A stretch of 64,000 nucleotides of DNA from Senimuribacter intestinalis (GCA_943192975.1 CALPCJ010000014.1:1-64000), one strand, 5' to 3'. Positions 50,272-58,378 are shown, counted from the stretch's first letter. A program made the numbers and translations. Notes: generated by a model from the letters alone, not told the origin.

Positions 50272-51007
50272 ATGCGTAGAATGCGGACGGCAGAAGAAAT
50301 GTGGCAGTTTTGCTTTGCAAACGATTTGTTTTATGAAAAAGCGCATTTTTATCTTGTGGCAAAACATTTGCAGCCGGATGAGTATGCGGTATTCTGTTTT
50401 CAGGGGCTGCAGAATAATGTCAGAATGATGACAGACGGAAATTTTGCATAATAGAAGGCTGATTATAGGGCAGAAACATTTGACAGGTGAAATCGTCAGG
50501 TCGATTGACTATAGAGATCTTCATAATGTTACGGCGGCAGGACGAAGTGTTGTAATTGATGCGACAAAGTGGGAGCCGAATGTAGAAGTGCTGAAGGGTG
50601 ATGTAACTGGTGTCCAGAAGGGACTGGCAGAAATTATACCAATCATTCAGCAGAAGAATCAGGAGCAAAGGCAAAGCGCAAACTTTTCCGGAAGTGTAGC
50701 GGATGAACTCGCAAAGCTGAAAAAACTGACTGATGATGGAGTTATGACGCAGGCAGAATTTCAAGCGCAAAAAGACAGGTTGCTAAACCCTGCGGCAATC
50801 TGTACAGATTATTTTGAAGACATTCCGGAAGAACCGACCTATGCCTATGAGAAAAAGTTCGACAAAGCCGTGCAGAGCAATGACAAAAAAGCAATTGTGA
50901 TTAGAGCAGTGACGTTTACGGTAGGGGCGATAATACAGCTACCAGTTGCTATAATTTTCATACATTTAATACTTTATCATTATGGAATTGTAGATGAACT
51001 TCCATAG
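50272..51007 (+). pseudogene. PH-like/SHOCT protein, copy A, broken by a small deletion
   Basis: The first frame (50272-50451) reads MRRMRTAEEMWQFCFANDLF ... LQPDEYAVFCF and stops. The second (50444-51007, opening at TTG) continues with TNRRL-like NRRLIIGQKHLTGEIVRSIDY, a SHOCT motif KLKKLTDDGVMTQAEFQAQK, and a C-terminal membrane helix (FTVGAIIQLPVAIIFIHLI). By alignment with copies B and C, the bases encoding the short strand before NRRL are missing at about 50448, shifting the frame. The C-terminal helix is absent in B and C. P2 and an AAGGAG site precede it. Confidence 0.75.
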
Positions 51008-51064
51008 AACACTCGAAAAAATCATGCGTGGTGGATGTTTTTCTTGAAAGCAAGGGAGAAAATT

Positions 51065-51214
51065 ATGTGGAAGATTGAAAAAGAGCAATTAGATAAATTG
51101 GACAAGAAATATAAGATATTGAAAATTTGGGGCGATATTGCAATGTGGATTGCTTTGGCAACAACAGTGGTTACGATAGGAAGTATGGTATATTTACTTG
51201 TACTTGCACTATAA
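51065..51214 (+). CDS. Small single-helix membrane protein
   Basis: A 49-residue protein: a charged amphipathic start (MWKIEKEQLDKLDKKYKILK) and one membrane helix (IAMWIALATTVVTIGSMVYLLVLAL). GGGAG lies six bases before the ATG. The charged-then-hydrophobic plan resembles haemolysin-XhlA-type or small holin-like proteins of PBSX clusters, but one helix alone does not prove this. It is followed by a terminator hairpin. Confidence 0.6.
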   Translation: MWKIEKEQLDKLDKKYKILKIWGDIAMWIALATTVVTIGSMVYLLVLAL

Positions 51215-51240
51215 AATAATAAAAAGCTAAGAACATAAAA

Positions 51241-51262
51241 GACACCGGCAGGGGTGTTTTTT
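51241..51262 (+). terminator. Terminator-like hairpin in the accessory segment
   Basis: ACACC-GGCAGG-GGTGT followed by T5; it directly precedes the ribosome site of the next small gene. Confidence 0.6.
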
Positions 51263-51283
51263 ATTTTGCAAAAGGAGGTTAGC

Positions 51284-51430
51284 ATGACAAAAAAATATAT
51301 AATTGAATGTTATGATGAAAAGTCGATGAAGAATTTGGAGCAGGCAGAGAAGCAGATGGACAAAAGATTGACGCAGTTAAAAAACTTAAATAATCAGGGA
51401 TTAGAGTATTTGAATCAAACTGAAAATTGA
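51284..51430 (+). CDS. Small coiled-coil protein, unknown function
   Basis: A 48-residue protein (MTKKYIIECYDEKSMKNLEQ...) with a heptad-like helical stretch (SMKNLEQAEKQMDKRLTQLK). AAAGGAGG lies five bases before the ATG, a strong site. It could be the first codons of a former longer gene, because what follows (51433-51525) is another coding-like fragment resembling a tape-measure start (CIEVYVNDKVSNVLAKIEER). Confidence 0.5.
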   Translation: MTKKYIIECYDEKSMKNLEQAEKQMDKRLTQLKNLNNQGLEYLNQTEN

Positions 51431-51525
51431 ATGCAAAAATATACGAATGTAAACAGTTGCATTGAAGTGTATGTGAATGATAAGGTAAGCAATGTACTTG
51501 CAAAGATTGAAGAACGGGTAATCAA

Positions 51526-51747
51526 ATGGAGACCACAGAGCGATTGCTGAATGAATTTGCACAGACGGAGTATACCGCATCTATATTTCTGGACGATTAG
51601 GTAACGCCGGTTTTGGAGTCTGTGTTAGGAAGGTTAAGAGATTTTTTGAAGAGTAGTTATAAGGTGGCTGTCTTTGGCTACATGTGGCGGATATATAGAG
51701 AGGGGAAAAGAAAGGGGAAGAATTGCGTTAAGAGAATCCATAATTTT
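51526..51747 (+). pseudogene. Tape measure 5' fragment, unit I, with in-frame stop
   Basis: METTERLLNEFAQTEYTASI matches residues 36-55 of the full tape measure, but a TAG at 51598-51600 replaces the CAG of the other copies. Downstream the match fades (GRLRDFLKSSYKVAVFG) and runs into KRIHNFVQQVQES over promoter P3. No ribosome site serves it. Confidence 0.78.
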
Positions 51748-51790
51748 GTGCAACAGGTTCAAGAAAGTATGCTATAATGTGTATAGTGAA
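51748..51790 (+). promoter_or_regulatory. Tail-cluster promoter P3
   Basis: GTGCAACAGG, 15 bp, TATAAT (51773-51778), GTGTATAGTGAA. It drives PH-like/SHOCT copy B. Confidence 0.83.
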
Positions 51791-51832
51791 AACTGATGCT
51801 AATGCAGGTGTGGGAAAGGAATGGTGGATGAG

Positions 51833-52438
51833 ATGAGAAAAATGCGTACAGCGGAAGAGATGTTTGCATATTATCATGAAAATGTGGAACATAAGAAGAA
51901 AGCAGGAATGTTTGGAATAGAGGTTTCAGGGCCAGAAGATATATTGCTTGATTATGAATATCTCATATTACTTTTAGATGATGATGAGTATGTAATGACT
52001 TTTTTTTGGGGATATATATATAGACAAGTATATATGCAAGAACATAAGGAGATTAAATGGACGTACATGTTTACAAATAAACGATTAATTGCCAAATGTG
52101 TAGAAGCAGGTTGGCAAATATTGGGATATGAGAAAATAAATAATATACTGGTAAGCGCTGAGCATCGAGAAGTGTATTTTGACACTGATGGCTGGTATCG
52201 GGGATTAGCAGATGTAAAGATATATCATGAAGATATAGATTTTATTAAGCGTGAACTTGCAGAGGTAATGCCATATATCAGAGAAATGCATGAAAAAGAA
52301 ATGAGGAAAGAGAAGTTGATTATCAGCTCTGCTGATGAGATACGTAAGTTCAAGGAACTCTGGGACGATGGGATTATCACGGAGGAAGAATTCAAGGATA
52401 GAAAGAAGGAACTGTTAAAGTTCAAATATGTAGATTAA
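51833..52438 (+). CDS. PH-like/SHOCT protein, copy B
   Basis: A 201-residue protein. An N-terminal motif MRKMRTAEEMFAYY is shared with copies A and C. A middle region of alternating strands (YLILLLDDDEYVMTFFWGYI; TYMFTNKRLIAKCVEAGWQI; NNILVSAEHREVYFDTDGWY) looks like a bacterial PH domain. The C-terminal SHOCT motif is FKELWDDGIITEEEFKDRKK. SHOCT domains are thought to mediate oligomerisation. By homology the ATG at 51833 is the start; the ATG at 51821 has no spacing to its AAAGGA. It is an accessory gene under its own promoter inside a tail operon; its role is unknown. Confidence 0.75.
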   Translation: MRKMRTAEEMFAYYHENVEHKKKAGMFGIEVSGPEDILLDYEYLILLLDDDEYVMTFFWGYIYRQVYMQEHKEIKWTYMFTNKRLIAKCVEAGWQILGYEKINNILVSAEHREVYFDTDGWYRGLADVKIYHEDIDFIKRELAEVMPYIREMHEKEMRKEKLIISSADEIRKFKELWDDGIITEEEFKDRKKELLKFKYVD

Positions 52439-52450
52439 TAAGCAAAGAGG

Positions 52451-52471
52451 AAACGCCTGCGGGCGTTTTTT
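52451..52471 (+). terminator. Terminator after copy B
   Basis: AACGCC-TGC-GGGCGTT then TTTTT, identical to the copy after gene C and to the GH18 terminator. Confidence 0.82.
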
Positions 52472-52497
52472 CTATGGGAAAAAGGAAAGGAGAGAAT

Positions 52498-52851
52498 ATG
52501 AGGAAGGAAACAGGAATTACAAAACAGGATGTAACGATTTTGCAAGCCTACAGCAGTGAGTTTGGTAAACTACCTGCAAAAATGAAAAAGTATCAAAAGG
52601 TGATGGAGACCACAGAGCGATTGCTGAATGAATTTGCACAAACGGAGTATACCGCATCTATATTTCTGGACGATCAGGTAACACCGGTTTTGGAGTCTGT
52701 GTCAGGAAGATTAAGGGATTTTTCGAAGAATACCTATAAGGTATCTGTTTCTGTCGATATGCGGAAGGTATGTAGAGTGGAGAAAGGAAAGGGGGATAGC
52801 GTTAAGAGAATCCATAATTTTGTGCAACAGGTTCAAGAAAGTATGATATAA
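52498..52851 (+). CDS. Truncated tape measure N-terminus, unit II
   Basis: A 117-residue ORF. The first 92 residues are almost identical to the start of the full tape measure gene (MRKETGITKQDVTILQAYSS; SIFLDDQVTPVLESVSGRLR), with the same GGAGAGAAT ribosome site. Then it diverges to CRVEKGKGDSVKRIHNFVQQ, the sequence that carries promoter P4. It may make a short N-terminal fragment of the tape measure, which could compete for chaperone or be silent. It marks where a cassette entered and the gene start was duplicated. Confidence 0.7.
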   Translation: MRKETGITKQDVTILQAYSSEFGKLPAKMKKYQKVMETTERLLNEFAQTEYTASIFLDDQVTPVLESVSGRLRDFSKNTYKVSVSVDMRKVCRVEKGKGDSVKRIHNFVQQVQESMI

Positions 52852-52864
52852 TGTGTACAGTGGA
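52822..52864 (+). promoter_or_regulatory. Tail-cluster promoter P4
   Basis: GTGCAACAGG, 15 bp, TATAAT (52847-52852), GTGTACAGTGGA. It drives PH-like/SHOCT copy C and, if terminators are read through, the tape measure gene. Confidence 0.82.
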
Positions 52865-52907
52865 AAACGGACTCTAATGCAGGTGTGGGAAAGGAATGGT
52901 GGATGAG

Positions 52908-53522
52908 ATGAGAAAAATGCGTACAGCAGAGGAAATGTTTGCATATTATTGTGAACATAAAGACCCAAAAAAGAAAAAAGGCTTTTTTGATACGAGTTTG
53001 CCGATGTTTGATGATGAAAGACGGGGTGATTTTAAACTTGCTGAGTTTTTTTTAGAACCCGATGAATATGTAATTTCATTTTTTTGGGGATATATATATA
53101 TAGTTAAATATGTATATATCTCGAATGAATACGTGAGATGGATATATATTTTCACTAACAAGCAAATAATAGCAATCTGCTGCGTCGAGGATGGAGTAGA
53201 AGCAATTAACTATACCAGTTTAAAAAATATAATCTTTGTTCCAGATAAAACCGAAATCTTTTTTAATATAGATGGTTGGTATAGAGGATTTTCTGATGTA
53301 CAAGCAGAAAAAGAAAATTTGGAATTCACACAACATGAGATTGAAAAGATAATGCCATATATCAGAGAAATGCAGGAAAAGGAAGCACAGAAAAAAAAGT
53401 TTTTGGGAAGCCCCGCCGAGGAGATTCGAAGATTTAAGGAACTTTGTGACGATGGGATTATTACGGAGGAAGAATTCGAGGATAGGAAGAGAGAACTGTT
53501 AAAGTTCAAATATGTAGATTAA
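52908..53522 (+). CDS. PH-like/SHOCT protein, copy C
   Basis: A 204-residue paralogue of copy B: N-terminal MRKMRTAEEMFAYYCEHKDP, the same strand pattern (FFLEPDEYVISFFWGYI; WIYIFTNKQIIAICCVEDGV; IFVPDKTEIFFNIDGWYRGF) and C-terminal FKELCDDGIITEEEFEDRKR with an identical KFKYVD end. The N- and C-terminal DNA is nearly identical to copy B while the centre differs strongly, as if the middle were under diversifying selection or had been swapped. The role is unknown. Confidence 0.75.
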   Translation: MRKMRTAEEMFAYYCEHKDPKKKKGFFDTSLPMFDDERRGDFKLAEFFLEPDEYVISFFWGYIYIVKYVYISNEYVRWIYIFTNKQIIAICCVEDGVEAINYTSLKNIIFVPDKTEIFFNIDGWYRGFSDVQAEKENLEFTQHEIEKIMPYIREMQEKEAQKKKFLGSPAEEIRRFKELCDDGIITEEEFEDRKRELLKFKYVD

Positions 53523-53535
53523 TAAGCAAAGAGGA
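53515..53535 (+). terminator. Terminator between copy C and the tape measure gene
   Basis: AAACGCC-TGC-GGGCGTT then T5. It overlaps the last codons of copy C and lies 45 bp before the tape measure start with no new promoter after it. Confidence 0.8.
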
Positions 53536-53579
53536 AACGCCTGCGGGCGTTTTTTCTATGGGAAAAGGAAGGAGAGAAT

Positions 53580-56162
53580 ATGAGGAAGGAAACAGGAATT
53601 ACAAAACAGGATGTAACGATTTTACAAGCCTACAGCAGCGAGTTTGGCAAATTACCTGCGAAAATGACAAAGTTTCAAAAGACAATGGAGACCACAGAGC
53701 GATTGCTCAATGAATTTGCACAGACAGAGTATACCGCGTCTATATTTCTAGATGATCAGGTAACGCCGGCTGTGGAGTCTGTGTCAGGGAGATTAAGGAA
53801 TTTTTCGAAGAATACCTATAAGGTATCTGTTTCTGTCGACATGCGGAGGGTATATACAGATATCTATGCGGCAGAGAGAAAAATCAGGCGTATGCAGCTG
53901 CAGACAAGCTATGGTGGAGGATATATGATGCCATATGCTGGCGGAAGTGTCAGGGGAGTAGGTAATGCACCGGTACAGCCTACTGACAATGAAGGCTTTT
54001 TTGATGGTGCTATGTCGGTTGGCAGTGCGATTGTGATGGCAAATGGGTTAAGAGAAGCGTATGATAAGTTTATAAAATTAAAAGCGAGCCCCAAAAAATA
54101 CGCTGCATTCAAAGCAGGTATCCCCAAATCTGCCGCCACAGCCGTCACTAATTTTGGCTATTTGGACGGCGGCGCAGATATTGCAGAAGGTGTTTTTTCG
54201 TCAGACAATGCCTACGACAGAACATATAAGGTCGCCGAAGGGGCAACTGTCATGGCGGGCTCTTTTGTAGGATCGAAGGCAGGTGCTGCGCTGGGATTGA
54301 AATTAGGATCTGCTTTAGGTCCATGGGGCGCATTGGCTGGTGCGGCTGGCGGCTACCTGCTTGGAAAACTGCTCAGTGAACCGATAGCAGATTCTTTTGC
54401 AGACGGCATAAACGGTGCAGAAAAATATGCCGATGTTTCTGCCCGTGCCGCGGAGAAAGTAGCACAATTAAAAGCGGAGCAGAAAGCGCTTGCAAGTGAA
54501 CAGCTGGATAAAATGTTCGGAAAAACGGCACTATCTGCAAGAGAAGTATCACAGGTTGTGGGAGAATTGTTTGATACAGGGCAGACTATGCGGATTAACA
54601 ACGCAGCAGCAGCAATCAATGATTTGCAGGGATCCTTTGCGAACCTGCAGCAGGCAGATTATGGGCTGCAGAAAAGCCTCTGGCTCAGTGGAACAGAAGC
54701 AGGTGCAGGAAGTTTGATGGGACTGGCGGAATCAACGAATGACTTTGGTGAAAGCAGTCGGATGCACTTGCTGGATAATCAGTATGCGGAGGAGAAATCT
54801 GTAAAAGCATTGCTGACAGAGCCTGGATCAGCAGACGAAATACTGGAAGGAATCGATAAACAGTATCGGGAAAAACTGAAAAACCTGGATGATTTGATTG
54901 AAGACCTTAATCAAGTAACCGTTGACGCTTTGTCTGATGGTGTGGTTGATGAAAGTGAGCAGACGAAAATAGACGGAATCAGGCAAGAGGTATTACAATT
55001 GCTTTATGGAGCATCAGGTTCGGATCAGGGTAGTCAGGAGGAAAGAGATTTTCAGGCAATGCTGGAAAAGATGAAATTAGGGCTTGGTAAAGAGTATTCT
55101 AAAGACTCTTTCGATGCAATTATACAAGAAGCAACAGCGGGCGCAAATGAAAGAATCGATGCATTAGAAGACGCTTATGGTTATGCAGCCATCGGAAAGA
55201 CGGACAAGCAGAAACATACGCTACTTTGGGGAAAAGATGGAACTGGACAAACCGATGGACTGTATAAGCAGGAGATGGATACCTATGGTGCGATTGCTGA
55301 AACTGCACTGAATGAATTTACGAACAAATATTCTGACAAACTTGCATTCCTTGATAACTTAAGCGCTGACATGGAAGATGGAAAACTGAGTGAGGAAATG
55401 CTAGGCAATATACGGGGGCTACAAAATGACCCGGTCGATCGAGCAGCTATTGGTGAATATGTAGATAGTATGAAGCCACTTTACAATGACATGCTGGAAA
55501 CAGCAAAACAATATGAAGAAAAAGGAGAAGCCTTACCGGAAGCAGTACAAGACTTTATGAACAAGATGGAACTCTTAGGAAGTATTGCGCAGAACCGGGC
55601 AGGAAGTTGGTATTTACAGCACTATGAACCGGAATATTTAAAAGAAGATGGTAATAAAAATGTTTTTAATAATTTGCCGGATAGAGTTAAAAAAATGCAT
55701 TATAATCCAGCTGGAGTGAAGTACCGCGGCGGCATAGTCGCCCCTGCTTTCGCAGAAGGAGGCTACGTCCACGGCGGCGCCCAGCTAATTACAGTGGCAG
55801 AAGAAGGCACGCCGGAGGCGATTATTCCGCTGGGTAAGCACAGAAGAAAGCGGGCGCTGCAGCTTTTCAATCAGGTCGGCGGTTATCTGGAAGCGCCGGG
55901 CTTTTCTCCGAAGGGTTTTGCAGCGGGCGGCATCGTAGGCGGCAGTATCGGAAGTCTCAGTGGAAGCGGCGGCAGCGGCATGCCGATTGCAGTGGAAGTC
56001 GGTGGTGTCGAAATCAAAGTAGAAGCCAAAGACGGACAGTCGCTGGTCGAAACCATCCGGGAAAACAAAGAAGCAATCAGTGAAGAAATCGCAGGTGTAT
56101 TTAACGCGGCATTTAAGGGACAGTTTGCCAATACACCGGCAGCAGGAGGTGCAGGATTATGA
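53580..56162 (+). CDS. Tail tape measure protein
   Basis: An 860-residue tape measure protein, whose length sets tail length. It has a helical N-terminal half, a glycine/alanine-rich hydrophobic segment at about 215-265 (VMAGSFVGSKAGAALGLKLG) typical of the membrane-inserting part, long helices after it, and the standard C-terminal end (FAEGGYVHGGAQLITVAEEG; TPEAIIPLGKHRR). GGAGAGAAT precedes the ATG. At about 860 residues it suggests a tail near that of R-type particles. Its first 95 codons are present twice more upstream. Confidence 0.92.
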   Translation: MRKETGITKQDVTILQAYSSEFGKLPAKMTKFQKTMETTERLLNEFAQTEYTASIFLDDQVTPAVESVSGRLRNFSKNTYKVSVSVDMRRVYTDIYAAERKIRRMQLQTSYGGGYMMPYAGGSVRGVGNAPVQPTDNEGFFDGAMSVGSAIVMANGLREAYDKFIKLKASPKKYAAFKAGIPKSAATAVTNFGYLDGGADIAEGVFSSDNAYDRTYKVAEGATVMAGSFVGSKAGAALGLKLGSALGPWGALAGAAGGYLLGKLLSEPIADSFADGINGAEKYADVSARAAEKVAQLKAEQKALASEQLDKMFGKTALSAREVSQVVGELFDTGQTMRINNAAAAINDLQGSFANLQQADYGLQKSLWLSGTEAGAGSLMGLAESTNDFGESSRMHLLDNQYAEEKSVKALLTEPGSADEILEGIDKQYREKLKNLDDLIEDLNQVTVDALSDGVVDESEQTKIDGIRQEVLQLLYGASGSDQGSQEERDFQAMLEKMKLGLGKEYSKDSFDAIIQEATAGANERIDALEDAYGYAAIGKTDKQKHTLLWGKDGTGQTDGLYKQEMDTYGAIAETALNEFTNKYSDKLAFLDNLSADMEDGKLSEEMLGNIRGLQNDPVDRAAIGEYVDSMKPLYNDMLETAKQYEEKGEALPEAVQDFMNKMELLGSIAQNRAGSWYLQHYEPEYLKEDGNKNVFNNLPDRVKKMHYNPAGVKYRGGIVAPAFAEGGYVHGGAQLITVAEEGTPEAIIPLGKHRRKRALQLFNQVGGYLEAPGFSPKGFAAGGIVGGSIGSLSGSGGSGMPIAVEVGGVEIKVEAKDGQSLVETIRENKEAISEEIAGVFNAAFKGQFANTPAAGGAGL

Positions 56163-56836
56163 GAATTATCGCAAAGGAAGTAAACAACAGCAAAAAAATG
56201 ATTGATTTTGACTGGCTGCCGCTGGAAATCAAAGACAGCGGCGGCGACATGAGTTTTGCCAGCTACAGTCTTTTGGACAGAGGGGAAGTGGTCAGACCCA
56301 AAGGGAAAGGGCTGAGGCGGATTTCCTGGGAAGCGCGTTTTCCGGGAGAGAGCAGAAAGGACTTGTCCGTACTGGCAGCGCCCTGGACAGATCCGCTGGA
56401 GTGCGACAAACTGCTGAAACGATGGCAGAGTCGGGGCACGCTGATCGAGCTAATCATCGAAGGCACCGGAATCACCGGCTTCAAGTGCTACGTGAATCAG
56501 TATTCTTCCGCCTATACGGGCGGACTTGGCGATTTGGAGTATTCCATCGAGTGGATTGCATATGAGCCGGTGACCATTACGAAAAAACCGAAACCAAAAA
56601 AAAGCAAGAACAGCAAAAAGCGCCCGTCGAAGAGTTTCACAAAATATACCGTGAAAAGCGGCGATACCCTTTGGGGTATTGCCGGCAGGAAGCTTGGGAA
56701 CTCCTATCGATGGAACGAGATTTATAAACTCAACAAAAAAGCGATTGAAGATGACGCAAAGAAGCATAAATACAGTTCTTCGGACAATGGCAACCGCATT
56801 TGGTCGGGACTGGTGTTGAAGCTGCCGAAGAAATAA
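56159..56836 (+). CDS. LysM-containing baseplate/tail protein (XkdP-like)
   Basis: A 225-residue protein. The N-terminal two-thirds is the XkdP-type domain (WEARFPGESRKDLSVLAAPW; FKCYVNQYSSAYTGGLGDLE), followed by a lysine-rich linker KKPKPKKSKNSKKRP and one LysM domain (YTVKSGDTLWGIAGRKLGNS) at about 165-222, which binds peptidoglycan sugars. The start overlaps the tape measure stop. It sits between tape measure and hub as in PBSX. Confidence 0.9.
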   Translation: MRIIAKEVNNSKKMIDFDWLPLEIKDSGGDMSFASYSLLDRGEVVRPKGKGLRRISWEARFPGESRKDLSVLAAPWTDPLECDKLLKRWQSRGTLIELIIEGTGITGFKCYVNQYSSAYTGGLGDLEYSIEWIAYEPVTITKKPKPKKSKNSKKRPSKSFTKYTVKSGDTLWGIAGRKLGNSYRWNEIYKLNKKAIEDDAKKHKYSSSDNGNRIWSGLVLKLPKK

Positions 56837-56849
56837 GGAGGTGTGACAG

Positions 56850-57902
56850 ATGAAATATGAAAGACCAGTGTATGAGGTGGTGATTAAAACACCTGACGGA
56901 AACCAGTTCACCGTGAAGAAATTGAATGTGAAGACCGGCGAGACAGAAGGCTTGGTAACCAGTCTTTCTCTGACAGAATCGAGAAATCAATTGGCGCAGA
57001 AAGCCGTCATCAGGCTTTATAACAGGCACATAGATAAATACGGCTATCCCAGCCAGATGTTTTCTGTCAGGAGCCGTGTTTTTATTTACGCGCAAGGCGC
57101 CGGAAAGACCAAGAAGACCGAAGTGTTTCGCGGTTATGTATGGGATACGGATTATAGCCTGGGAAATGGCACCCAGTTGACACTGACCTGCTACGATAAT
57201 ATGATTTACTTTATGAATTCCCGGATTCTGACCTATTTCAGCAAGGGGAAACGGACCGAAGATATTGTAAAAACTTTGATGGAGCGCCGCGGCGTAAAGC
57301 TGACATATCGCTACAGCAGTATCACCCATCCCAAGCTGCCGCTGTCCGGTACGTTGGCAGACGTGCTGACTAGCGAACTTTTGGATGAGGTGCAAAAGAA
57401 AAAGGGCACAAAGTACAACATTAAAAGTCATAAGGGCAGAATTTACATCGATAAGCAGGGTGCCAACGAAACGGTGTATCGAATTACCCGGGGCGATGAG
57501 GGGATTATGAGCAGCTACAGCAGATCTGTGACCATGGACGGTATGGTCACCAATGTGCTCATCGCTGGAAAAAGTGACGACAACGGCAAGCGAAAGGTGG
57601 AAGCCAGGAAAGAGCGAAACAGAAAGACTTACGGCACGCTGACCAGAGTCATTTATAAAGACGGCGATACCAAGCTGTCCGAGGCAAAGGAAGAGGCGAA
57701 GCATATCCTCGATGAAAGCGCGCTGCCGCGAAAAGAGTACGATATCACCGCGCTGGATATTCCCTGGATTCGCAAAGGCGACCGGGTCAGAATCGAGCTG
57801 AATAAAGGGAAAGAACATGATTATGTCGTCAACGAAATTTCCCACAACTGCGACCAGGGCACTATGACGATGAATGTGCGGCGCATGAAGAAAAAGAAGT
57901 GA
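56850..57902 (+). CDS. Baseplate hub protein (XkdQ/gpD-like)
   Basis: A 350-residue protein in the XkdQ position. Conserved parts are the start YEVVIKTPDGNQFTVKKLNV, FRGYVWDTDYSLGNGTQLTL, and the late ALDIPWIRKGDRVRIEL. It resembles gp27/gpD-type hub rings that receive the tube. AAGGAGGTG precedes the ATG. Promoter P5 follows immediately after the stop. Confidence 0.88.
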   Translation: MKYERPVYEVVIKTPDGNQFTVKKLNVKTGETEGLVTSLSLTESRNQLAQKAVIRLYNRHIDKYGYPSQMFSVRSRVFIYAQGAGKTKKTEVFRGYVWDTDYSLGNGTQLTLTCYDNMIYFMNSRILTYFSKGKRTEDIVKTLMERRGVKLTYRYSSITHPKLPLSGTLADVLTSELLDEVQKKKGTKYNIKSHKGRIYIDKQGANETVYRITRGDEGIMSSYSRSVTMDGMVTNVLIAGKSDDNGKRKVEARKERNRKTYGTLTRVIYKDGDTKLSEAKEEAKHILDESALPRKEYDITALDIPWIRKGDRVRIELNKGKEHDYVVNEISHNCDQGTMTMNVRRMKKKK

Positions 57903-57906
57903 AACT

Positions 57907-57949
57907 GTGCAACAGGTACATAGATTTGTGCTAGAATATGTATTGTGAA
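57907..57949 (+). promoter_or_regulatory. Tail-cluster promoter P5
   Basis: GTGCAACAGG, 15 bp, TAGAAT (57932-57937), ATGTATTGTGAA. It precedes the baseplate genes but is followed within 35 bp by a terminator hairpin. Confidence 0.78.
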
Positions 57950-57970
57950 GAACTGAATCAGAAGAGCAGA

Positions 57971-57993
57971 AAAACGCCGGCAGCGGCGTTTTT
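57971..57993 (+). terminator. Terminator directly downstream of P5
   Basis: AACGCCG-GCAG-CGGCGTT followed by TTTC. Transcripts from P5 would be only about 45-50 bases unless it is read through. Confidence 0.75.
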
Positions 57994-58027
57994 CTATTTG
58001 CAGAAGACTTTAAGAAAGGAGGAAAAG

Positions 58028-58378
58028 ATGTCGAGCAATATTGAAAAGCTGGGAGAAACCCTGCAGGGGCGGATGCACAGCGTCAGACAGACGGGCAAGG
58101 GTACGCGGCTGGAACTTGCCCAAATCGGAGCAGGCTGCGCGCTGGTACCGGACGAGTCGCCGGGACCGATTCCAGCAGGGGAATATTCGATTTGCAGGAC
58201 TGTATCGGATCTGGTGATGAAGAAGGGGAAAGTCGTGACGGGCAGTGTGTATATGGAGGATATTCACTATGAAAAACTGAAAGAGGGCGACCGGGTGCTG
58301 CTGGCGTGGTGCGGCAGTGAGCCAGTGGTCGTCGATTTAATTGCAGGGGAAGGAGAGGATGAAGATGCTGCAGGATGA
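58028..58378 (+). CDS. DUF2577-family baseplate protein (XkdR-like)
   Basis: A 116-residue protein with the start of an OB-like fold (IEKLGETLQGRMHSVRQTGK; RLELAQIGAGCALVPDESPG) and the C-terminal YEKLKEGDRVLLAWCGSEPV typical of XkdR. The ATG at 58028 follows GAAAGGAGGA; the longer frame starts inside promoter P5. It probably helps form the baseplate around the hub. Confidence 0.83.
   Translation: MSSNIEKLGETLQGRMHSVRQTGKGTRLELAQIGAGCALVPDESPGPIPAGEYSICRTVSDLVMKKGKVVTGSVYMEDIHYEKLKEGDRVLLAWCGSEPVVVDLIAGEGEDEDAAG

Larger units (their letters stand above)
51526..53684 (+). repeat. Tandem duplication of a roughly 1.08-kb module
   Basis: The sequence starting ATGGAGACCACAGAGCGATT occurs at 51526, 52603 and 53685 (within the tape measure gene), that is at intervals of 1077 and 1082 bp. 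Each unit holds part of the tape measure 5' end, the stretch encoding KRIHNFVQQVQES with promoter P3 or P4, a PH-like/SHOCT gene and an AAACGCC-type terminator. The flanks are nearly identical and the middles (gene bodies) diverged. Confidence 0.85.
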
